From positions 976,065 through 1,040,064 of the forward strand of contig CAVZGP010000009.1 in the NCBI GenBank assembly GCA_963774765.1: a stretch of DNA of 64,000 nt, read 5' to 3'. Shown here piece by piece: positions 57,044-64,000 of the stretch (within the stretch, counting starts at the first letter, position 1; each line of letters opens with the position of its first letter). A program made the translations under genes and the position numbers. A model generated the notes under the pieces. The model was given only the letters and a program-made list of their open reading frames with translations. It was not told where the DNA came from and did not search any database. Source of the stretch: Sva-07 sp963774765 (lineage in GTDB: Bacteria; Actinomycetota; Acidimicrobiia; Acidimicrobiales; Ilumatobacteraceae).

Positions 57044-57797
57044 ATGGCTCGACGGCACGTGACGGTGATCGGACATCGAGGCGCTTCGCACGAATCTCCG
57101 GAGAACACCATGGCTGCGTTCGCACGTGCGCTCGATCTCGGTGCAAGCGGCTTCGAGTTCGATGTTCAACTGACGAGGGACGGCCATCCGGTCGTCATTC
57201 ACGATGCGATGCTCGACCGGACGACCACGGGCTCGGGCCCGGTGTTCGCTGCCACCGTGGACGAGGTTCGGGCGTTGGACGCCGGCGGGTGGTTCGACTC
57301 ACGCTTCGCGCGAGAGAGCGTGCCGCTCCTCGGCTCAGTGCTCGCGCTGCCCGCGGATGTCTTCGAGCTCGAGATCAAGACCTGGGGGCGAGTGGTCCTC
57401 GATGTCGTGCTCGATGCTGTCGATCGGGCGGGCGTCTTCGATCGGGTGAAGTTCACCGGGTGGAACCATCCGATGCTCTGCCGGCTGAAGGCCGAACGAC
57501 CCGACGCCACGATCGGCCTGTTCGCGCAACAACCCCAGCCGTGGATGAATGGTGCCGTCTTTGAGCGCTATGTGCTGGGAACAGCGGAGACCGCTGGTTT
57601 CGATGTCGCTCATGTCTACGCCGGCGCCATCACCGAGCGGATCGCATCGGGTCTTGGCGAGCTGGGCTATGTGGTCCATGCGAACGACGCAGTGGGGCGT
57701 GATGAGATTCTTCGCGCTGGATGCCGGCGCCCACTCGATCTCGACCAACGATGTTGCTCTGGCAATGTCGCTGCTCGATGGTTCGGGCAACGCTTGA
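57044..57797 (+). CDS. Glycerophosphodiester phosphodiesterase (one frameshift)
   Basis: About 250 aa. GDPD TIM barrel: VIGHRGASHESPENTMAAFARAL (HRG..PENT), GFEFDVQLTRDGHPVVIHDAMLDRTT (ExD..D, VIHD), VPLLGSVLAL, FELEIKTWG (ExK) and FTGWNHPMLCRLKAERPD, with catalytic His and metal-binding Glu/Asp present. After HANDAVGRDEI near 57680 the frame changes and the end is ALDAGAHSISTNDVALAMSLLDGSG. ATG 57044 fits the family start. It hydrolyses glycerophosphodiesters to glycerol-3-phosphate; no signal peptide, so cytoplasmic. Confidence 0.85.
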
Positions 57798-58048
57798 GCG
57801 GCTGCCGCATCGTCCCGTGTGCCGGTCGAGCCGGGGCAACCTCAGATCTTTGCTGAGTTCGCGCTCGCCCGTCTCGGATGGGTGGCTGACGCTGGGTGAT
57901 GGATTCGATGATGCTCTGAGCGGGTTCAGCCCTGCGAGTGTCGGAACGTCACCTGCCGACACCGAAGGCGGTCAGCTTGACGGGCACGCGACACCTGGCG
58001 CAAGCTGATACATCGTGCAAACACGTTGGCCCAGGAGCTGAAGCTCTG

Positions 58049-58996
58049 TCACGACAGCCCGATCGCCGGGACTGGTGGGGGTTCGGGCGCGACTCGGTCG
58101 CTCTTCGCTTCAGGCTTGGCCATGGAGACCACGACGGCACCGCCGAGGGCGAGCACCAAACCGACGATTGCGACCGCGACGTGCCAGGGTGGTCGGCTGA
58201 GCCGTTCGTCGAGCAGGAAGGTCCCGATGAGGATCGACACGAACGGGTTGACCGTCGACACGGTTGCGACCGACGGGGCAAGGCAGCCCGTGCCGAGCGA
58301 GATCTGCTGCAGGACGAAGCCGAGGATGCCGACGAATGCGAGCACGTACGGTTCCCAGTGCGAGAGCATCTCCCCGACGCCATCTTTCAGGTAGTCGAGC
58401 GTCGGCTTGGTGAGCGATGCCGACAAGCCGAAGAGTACGCCGGCCGCGGCGCCGTACATGGCCGCTCTCACCGACGGCCCGCCTCGCCCGGCAAGGCTCA
58501 GCAACACGCCCGACACGATGGCGACAAGAATGATCACGAACAGCCAGTCCGAACCCGGCGCGTTCCCGTTGCCCTCGGCGGGATGGCCGAAGATCGTGAA
58601 CAGCGCGAGCCCGACAACGATCACGAACGCCCCGCCGATCTCGCGCCGGCCGACGTATTGCTGAGTGAGGTAGTAGCCGAGCGGCAGGGCGAAGACAACG
58701 GTGGTGACGAGGAGCGGCTGCACGATCGAGACCTGCCCGCGATCGACCGCGGCGGCCTGCACGACGTAGCCGATGAGCATGGCGCCCGTGCCCACCAACC
58801 ACATCGTCTGGCCGAGGAGTTTCAGCAGCGACGACGGCTCGCCGAGCGAGACCTTCGGAAGGTTGAGCGCCCCCTTCTGCTGGAGTGTGGCGGCCAGAGC
58901 GAAGAGGAATGCCGCCACGAGGGCGAGGGTTGCTGCCACGAGCGTCCAGGCTACGCACACGGGCACCGACGTTCGGTGATCCTGCCAAGAGCGCAC
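58049..58996 (-). CDS. DMT-family transporter (EamA-like)
   Basis: Up to 315 aa, ten helices in two halves. Starts with LVAATLALVAAFLFALAATLQQKGAL, which fits a DMT-type first helix; the second half begins near AAMYGAAAGVLFGLSASLTKPTLDYL. Several GTG/TTG starts compete (58996, 58966, 58939), so the N terminus is uncertain. Members move small metabolites or amino acids; some of this Q-rich-first-helix type are magnesium-related, but I cannot assign a substrate. The 250 bp before it (57798-58048) holds nothing I can support. Confidence 0.8.
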   Translation of the reverse strand: MRSWQDHRTSVPVCVAWTLVAATLALVAAFLFALAATLQQKGALNLPKVSLGEPSSLLKLLGQTMWLVGTGAMLIGYVVQAAAVDRGQVSIVQPLLVTTVVFALPLGYYLTQQYVGRREIGGAFVIVVGLALFTIFGHPAEGNGNAPGSDWLFVIILVAIVSGVLLSLAGRGGPSVRAAMYGAAAGVLFGLSASLTKPTLDYLKDGVGEMLSHWEPYVLAFVGILGFVLQQISLGTGCLAPSVATVSTVNPFVSILIGTFLLDERLSRPPWHVAVAIVGLVLALGGAVVVSMAKPEAKSDRVAPEPPPVPAIGLS

Positions 58997-59112
58997 CCAG
59001 AAGAAGACTCGTCATCAGCTTCACCCGCCGAGAGGCGCGATATCTTCGAGCCCATGCGCCGAGCGATTCAGCGGCTGGCCCGTGCCACCGACTCCCCTCG
59101 GCGTCGATCCGA

Positions 59113-59787
59113 GTGATCTCCGCCACCGGGTACATCCTCTTCTACGCGTTCATCGCTGCCGCCAGCCCGCTGGTGCTGACAGCGACGCTCGTCGTGATCC
59201 GAAGTGAGCGCCCGCGCACGAACAGCATCGCCTTTCTCGCTGGGTTCCTGCTCGGCACCACGATCGCAGCTCTCCTGGCCCTGATGCTGGGCCAGGCCGC
59301 CCTCGAACGGCTCGACTCCCTCGACACCGTGAACGGTCTGTTGGCACTGCTGGTCGGTCTCGCGCTGGTGGTGACCGGCCTCCGAGAACGTCACATCCCT
59401 GCGCGAGCCGAGGTCGAGACAGGTCGCGGAGGTGCCCTCATGGCGCGACTGAGCCATCTCCGGCCTGCTGCGGCCTTTTCGGTGGCCGCACTCCTCGGCT
59501 TCGGCGGGCCCAAGCGGCTCATCCTCACCTTCTTGGCGATGGCCACGCTCAGCCAAGCCGACCTCCGCGGTGTCGAGGACCTCACGCTGGTCGTTCTCTA
59601 TGTCGCGGTCGCCACAGTGCTCGTCTCGGTGCCGGTCGGCCTCGTGATCGTCGGCGGGAGCCGTGCGGCCACGATCGTCGCTGAGGGTGAGACGTGGCTG
59701 AAGGCGAACACAGCGTTGGTGCGCATCTGGCTCACGCTGGGTCTCGGCGTGGTACTTGCCATCCACGGACTTGTCCGCCTGATCTGA
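59113..59787 (+). CDS. GAP-family (Sap/LysE-type) exporter-like membrane protein
   Basis: 224 aa from GTG 59113. Six helices: YILFYAFIAAASPLVLTATLVVIRSERPRTNSIAFLAGFLLGT, then LLALLVGLALVVTGLRER, AAFSVAALLGFGGPKRLILTFLAMATL, VLYVAVATVLVSVPVGLVIV and a last one near WLTLGLGVVLAIHGLVRLI. This is the actinobacterial GAP family (sulfolipid-1-addressing protein like), relatives of LysE exporters. Role in lipid or small-molecule export is from the family only. Confidence 0.82.
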   Translation: MISATGYILFYAFIAAASPLVLTATLVVIRSERPRTNSIAFLAGFLLGTTIAALLALMLGQAALERLDSLDTVNGLLALLVGLALVVTGLRERHIPARAEVETGRGGALMARLSHLRPAAAFSVAALLGFGGPKRLILTFLAMATLSQADLRGVEDLTLVVLYVAVATVLVSVPVGLVIVGGSRAATIVAEGETWLKANTALVRIWLTLGLGVVLAIHGLVRLI

Positions 59788-59949
59788 TCTCCGCCAGGGC
59801 CGTCACGACATCGGTCGCCCCGGACCGATCAATCATGCAACCGGTCGACGAGACGCAGCAGTCATCGATCACGTCGACGACCTCGACGGAGCCAACGACG
59901 ATCTGGACGTTGGCGGGTGGGCTGCTCTCGGCGACGACGAACTTGCCGG
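59788..59949. other. Intergenic region without supported gene
   Basis: 160 bp between the convergent ends of the GAP-family and P-type ATPase genes. No hairpin or RNA gene recognised. Confidence 0.4.
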
Positions 59950-62687
59950 TCAGGCGGTGGCTGCCACGCCTGGTGCTGTGCTGTGGTGTGGGTCGTGGGC
60001 CGTTCGTCGGGCGATGAGCTTTCCGACTTCCCAGAGGAAGAAGAGCGTGACGGCTGGTGCGAGTGCGAGTGACCATTGTGTGAGTGTCAGCTGCACGGTT
60101 CCGAGGAGGATTCGCAGCGCGTCGGTCTGGGTGATGAGCACGGCGAGGAGGAGGGCTCGATGAGCGCGGCGATGTTGAGGCTGCGGTTGTCGAGGGACGC
60201 GGTGGTGAGTGCCGTGCCGGTCACGCTTCGAGCCTGGAAGACCGCTGCGATGAGCATGAGCGAGAAGGTGGTGACGCCCATGGATGTGCCGATGAGTACG
60301 TTGCCGTAGTGTTCGGTGCCGTAGCTGATGAGTGCCAGCGTGCATGCGGCCATGAACAGCCCGACGACGCCGGCGGTGGTCATCAGTCCCTTGGTCATGA
60401 TCGACTCGTCGCGGGAGCGGGGTTTGAGGTTCATGAGGCCTGGGGCCTCTTTGTCCATGCCGAGCCACACGCCGAGCGGTGCGTTGACGAAGAAGTTGAT
60501 GTAGAGGATCTGAGCGGGCGAGAACGGTTGCCCGGCGGCGATGTTGAGAACGCTGGCGCCGAGGAACGTGAGGATGTACGCGACGAGTTCCACGATCACG
60601 AACCGGATGAACTTGTTGAGGTTGTCGTAGACCTTGCGGCCGCCCCTGACGGCCACCACGATGGTGGCGTAGTTGTCGTCGGACAGGATCATCTTGCTGG
60701 CGTTCTTCGCGACCTGGGTGCCGGTTCCCATGGCGATGCCGATGTCGGCGGCCTTGATCGCTGGAGCGTCGTTCACGCCGTCACCGGCCATGGCGACGAC
60801 GTCGCCCTTCTTGCGGAGCGTCTCGACGAGCAGCACCTTGTGTTCGGGGGCGACTCGTCCGACCACGCCGATGTCGTCGATGCGCGCCAGGCGCTCGTCG
60901 TCGCTCAGCGCAGCGAAATCGGCTCCGAGCATCGCGGTGCCGGGAATGCCGAGCTGCTCGGCGATGGCGGCACCGGTGATCACGTCGTCACCGGTGACCA
61001 TGCGCACACGGATGCCTGCGTTCTGGGCATCATGGACCGCTTGCATCGAGGCGTCGCGTGGCGGATCGACCATGGCGACGATCGATGCCATCTCGAGATC
61101 GGTCACATAGCTCAGCAGGTCGCCGTTGGCATCGAACGTGGCGGGGTCGAGATCGCGCACGGCTGCCGCCATCACTCGCTGGCCCGCACCCTCCATCCGG
61201 GTGACGGCACCGTCGGCCTTCTGCCGAAAGGTGTCGTCCCACGCGACGCTGGCTCCATCGACGCGAGTCGTTGCCACCCGATCGAGTACCGCCGGAGCGG
61301 CGCCCTTGACGAAGCAACGCACGACGGCCTTGCCCGATGCGTCGGTTGCGTTGTTGAACGTCGCCATCAGTTTGTAACCGGGATCGAACGGCAGCGTGGC
61401 CAGACGTGGGAGCCCTTGCCGCGTGGCGTCGATGTCGAGGGCTGCTTTGTACGCAAGCACCAACAGGGCGCCTTCGGTCGGGTCCCCGACCACCTTGCCG
61501 TTCACCAGGTTGGCGTCACTGGCCATGACGTACGGCAGGATCGCATCGTCGATCGACAGCGTCTTGCCCGCAGCGTGGTGAACCTTGCCCTCGAGGCTGT
61601 ACCCCGTTCCGGAGATCGTGTATCGGTCGGCCGCGTCCACCAGCTCGACAGCGGTCATCTGGTTCATCGTCAGCGTGCCGGTCTTGTCGGAGTTGATCGC
61701 CGAGGTCGAACCGAGCGTTTCCACCGAGTTGAGGTCCTTGACCGCGTTCTCGCCGGCCAACTCCTTGGCACCGCCCGACAAGATGACCTGCAGAACCGTG
61801 GGAAGTGCGGTGGGAATCGCGGCGATCGCCAACGCGACCGCGGTGATGAACAACGAGTCCGCTGAGATGTCTCTCGACAGGCCCAGTACGAACATGATGA
61901 TCATGGTCAGCAACGCCGCGGCACCGATCCACAGGGTCAAGGTGTTGAGCTGTTTCGTCAGCGGCGAGGGCGCCTTCTTGGAACTCGCCAACATGCCGGC
62001 GATCTTGCCGACCTGGGCATCAGCACCTCGCCGTGACGATCATCGTGCCGCTGCCGTGCGTGACCGGCGTGCTCATGAACGCCATGTTCTTCTGATCGCC
62101 CGGCCCGAGCTCGCCGTCGGCAAGGGTGTCGGCATCCTTCGAGGCCGGCGTGCTCTCACCGGTGAGCGCCGACTCGTCGATGCTCAGCGAGCTCGCCTGA
62201 ATGATCCGGCCATCAGCAGCCACATTGTCACCGGCGGTGATCAGCACGATGTCGCCAGCGACGACCTCCTCGAGTGCGACTGCTGACTCGGCCCCGCCCG
62301 CGGCACGCGTGCTGTCTGCTTCGTCATCGACTTCAACACGTTCATGGCGCTCTCTGCCTTGCCCTCCTGGCGCAGGGCAATCACCGCGTTCAGCACCGTC
62401 AACAGCACCAGGACCGCCCCGGTGCTCCACTCGCCGATGGCGAACGACAGCACCGCAGCAACAAGCAGGATGATCTGCATGTACACGGCATCTCGTAGCC
62501 AAGAATCGCCGCCAACCAGGTGTCGACTTCTCCGCTGGCAACGCGTTGGGCCCGTCCTTCTGGAGGACTCGGCGGCTTCGCGACACTGAGGCCACTGCCG
62601 GGATCGACGCCGAGTCGAGTACGCGACGTCGTCACCGCCGAGCGAATACCACCTGGGCACAGTGTCGTTGGGTGTCGCTGCGGTCAT
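59950..62687 (-). CDS. Cation-transporting P-type ATPase (several frameshifts)
   Basis: About 910 aa when joined. N-terminal cation-ATPase domain (GLSV..A..RLQKDGPNALP, then FLA-LRDAVYMQIILLVAAVLSFAIGEW), actuator domain with SIDESALTGES, phosphorylation site SDKTGTLTMNQ, nucleotide site KGAAPAVL, hinge VAMAGDGVNDAPAIKAADIGIAMG, and four C-terminal helices. Breaks lie near 60155, 62020, 62300, 62510 and 62620. In helix 4 the usual PEGLP is IPTALPTV, so the Ca2+ site Glu is lost; the transported ion may be different (some P2/P3-like ATPases have Ala here). It sits directly after PPK2 on the same strand. Confidence 0.82.
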
Positions 62688-62701
62688 CGTCTTCTCCGTT
62701 C

Positions 62702-63581
62702 TCAGAACTTCTCGGGCACCCGGTGCAACGGCAGATCAGGTTCGACGTAGCCGCCGGCGTCCGGCTTCTTGGGGACTCGACCTTCGGACGTGGGACCGGC
62801 TCGTACGGGATCCGCTGGAGGTGCGTGATGATGTTCAGCCGACGCGCTTCTTGTCGTCGTTGTGAGCAACGAACCACGGCGCCCACGACGTGTCCGTCGC
62901 GGCCAGCATCCTGTCACGCGCCGGCAGTAGTCGTAGCGGTGGCTGTAGGACTTCAAGTCTGTCGGCGACAGCTTCCAGATCTTGCGCGGATCGTCGATGC
63001 GGTCCTCGAGCCGTAGACCTGTTCGTCCACGCTGACGTTGAGCCAATACTTGATCAGGATGATCCCCGAGTCGACCATTGCTTTCTCGACCCCAGGGACC
63101 ATCTCGAGGAATTGTTCGGTCTGCTCAGAAGTGCAGCAACCCGAGCACGTGCTCAACACCCACACGGTGCTGCCGACTACCGCGATCAAAGATCGCGACT
63201 TCACCCGCCGCTGGGAAATGGCTCATGTAGCGCTGCACGTACATCTGTGATTTCTGGCGCTCGGTCGGTGCCGGCAACGCAATGTGCTTGAACACACGTG
63301 GGTTCGTGCGCTCGGTGATACGCCTGATCGTGCCCCCCTTGCCGGCGGAATCCAAGCCCTCGAACACGATGCACACCTTGGCGCCGGTCGCCGTGACCCA
63401 CTCTTCCTGCAGGCGCCACAAACTCGCCTTGCAAGATCCGCATTTCAGCCTCATAGACCTTGCGCTTCATCTTGCCCGTCGGGGCCGCTGTCTCGCTGAC
63501 CGATGAATCCGACGTCGACTCGACCTGCTTGGACTTCTTGGACTTCTTGGACTTCTTGGACTTCTTGGACTTCTTGCCCAT
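62702..63581 (-). CDS. ppk2: Polyphosphate kinase 2 (PPK2), frameshifted and locally diverged
   Basis: Roughly 290 aa over five or more frames. A Lys-rich tandem-repeat N terminus (MGKKSKKSKKSKKS...) is followed by YEAEMRILQGEF, LWRLQEEWV...KVCIVFEGLDSAGKGGTIRRI (Walker A GLDSAGKGG), TERTNPRVFKHIALPAPTERQ, FPAAGEVAIFDRG (Walker B), EQTEQFLEMVPGVEKAMVDSGIILIKYWLNVS, RIDDPRKIWKLSPTDLKSYSHRYDY and EPDLPLHRVPEKF at the end. The DRSWYNR motif reads DRGSRQHR, several substitutions from consensus, so this stretch is damaged or poorly sequenced. PPK2 phosphorylates nucleotides with polyphosphate. 14 bp upstream of the P-type ATPase. Confidence 0.8.
63528..63576 (-). repeat. Tandem 9-bp repeat encoding the Lys/Ser-rich PPK2 N terminus
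   Basis: Five near-perfect copies of CTTGGACTT / minus-strand AAGTCCAAG, giving KSK-repeats. Copy number may vary between strains and can slip. Confidence 0.75.
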
Positions 63582-63722
63582 CGTTCAGATTTCCTTTCGA
63601 GAGGGCACACGACGTTCGGGGCGGCGAGCCCGACAAGACTACGGGGCGGTGGCCGGAGCAAACGATTCCGGCGGTACAGCGCCGCGGGGAGTTGGGCCGA
63701 CCGGCGGACCGATGGACACGAT

Positions 63723-63911
63723 GAGCGGAGCCACACGCACCTCCTCGGCGGTCGTTGTGACATCGGCGTGAAGCGCCGTTTCAAGGAGACGGTGGAACTC
63801 GAGGTCCGCCAAACACTCGATGGGCGCATCGAGTTCGGCGACGTCTCCTGGTGGACGCCGCTGCACGTTCGCCCAATCGGAGGAGAAGAACGCGCTCAGC
63901 GACCGAGATGA
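63723..63911 (+). pseudogene. Fragment of the CYTH-like gene
   Basis: ERSHTHLLGGRCDIGVKRRF then KETVELEVRQTLDGRIEFG matches residues in the middle of the CYTH-like protein at 30724-31348, with about 90 percent identical bases over 63756-63846. After IEFGD the sequence departs (VSWWTPLHVRP...) and stops at 63909. No start codon and no other CYTH part, so it is a remnant. The remaining 63912-64000 shows no further feature. Confidence 0.65.
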
Positions 63912-64000
63912 CACCATCGGCGACAGCTCGGGAGTTCCACCGTCACGAAGGCCTGACCCCGTGGCACCGCTGCCCCGTCATCGGCGGAACACGTTGCTCC

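Overview
The window is GC-rich bacterial DNA with frequent GTG starts and short or absent 5' leaders. Gene content (CmtR-type metal sensor, GAP-family exporter, LysM/NlpC hydrolase, NarGHJI with a cytochrome b/Rieske module) fits a high-GC actinobacterium, most plausibly an Acidimicrobiia relative. That placement is inference; there is no rRNA or marker gene to settle it.

Layout. 0-4 kb: a secreted LysM-NlpC/P60 hydrolase, a small gene plus a broken nucleotidyltransferase, a VOC-fold gene divergent from a SoxR-like regulator, and fumC. 4.2-19.8 kb: one minus-strand array of overlapping or closely spaced genes for nitrate respiration. In transcription order it reads: diheme cytochrome c, narG, narH, narJ, narI, two narK transporters, monoheme cytochrome c, an FAD/iron-sulfur oxidoreductase, split cytochrome b, Rieske protein, cytochrome c. 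20-30 kb: ion and stress genes (CDF exporter with CmtR-like sensor, TMEM175-like channel, ClC channel, SulP transporter, a MalT-like LuxR regulator, DUF2252). 30-33.7 kb: a scrappy island with gene fragments, a dead MNT/HEPN pair, an excisionase-like gene and a tyrosine integrase beside tRNA-Pro. 33.8-35.9 kb: a short core segment ending in tRNA-Gly. 36-40.3 kb: a second island whose integrase was split by a complete ISL3-type IS, followed by a deleted and an intact IS110-type transposase. 41.7-52.5 kb: a two-component system and envelope-related genes sharing a direct-repeat operator. 52.6-64 kb: a membrane protein divergent from a second two-component system, a FetB-like permease, GDPD, DMT and GAP transporters, a P-type ATPase, and PPK2.

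How it fits together. The nar array could carry electrons from a reduced pyridine nucleotide or ferredoxin through the FAD/FeS protein and quinol to NarGHI, with a parallel Rieske/cytochrome b branch feeding c-type cytochromes. The 41-52 kb block looks like an OmpR-type regulon. The box TTCAG-N6-TTCAG (11-bp period) precedes the PepSY gene, the regulator, an ABC transporter, a metallophosphoesterase, a phosphodiester glycosidase and uppP. With a DedA gene included, this suggests an undecaprenyl-phosphate or envelope-stress response.

Caution. Many conserved genes (narG, narH, both narK, ClC, the sensor kinase, dedA, GDPD, P-type ATPase, PPK2, both integrases) are broken by single-base frameshifts although their sequence continues normally in another frame. 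Most of these are probably sequencing or assembly indels, so I annotate such genes as single CDSs spanning the shifts. Genuine decay is called only where segments are missing.
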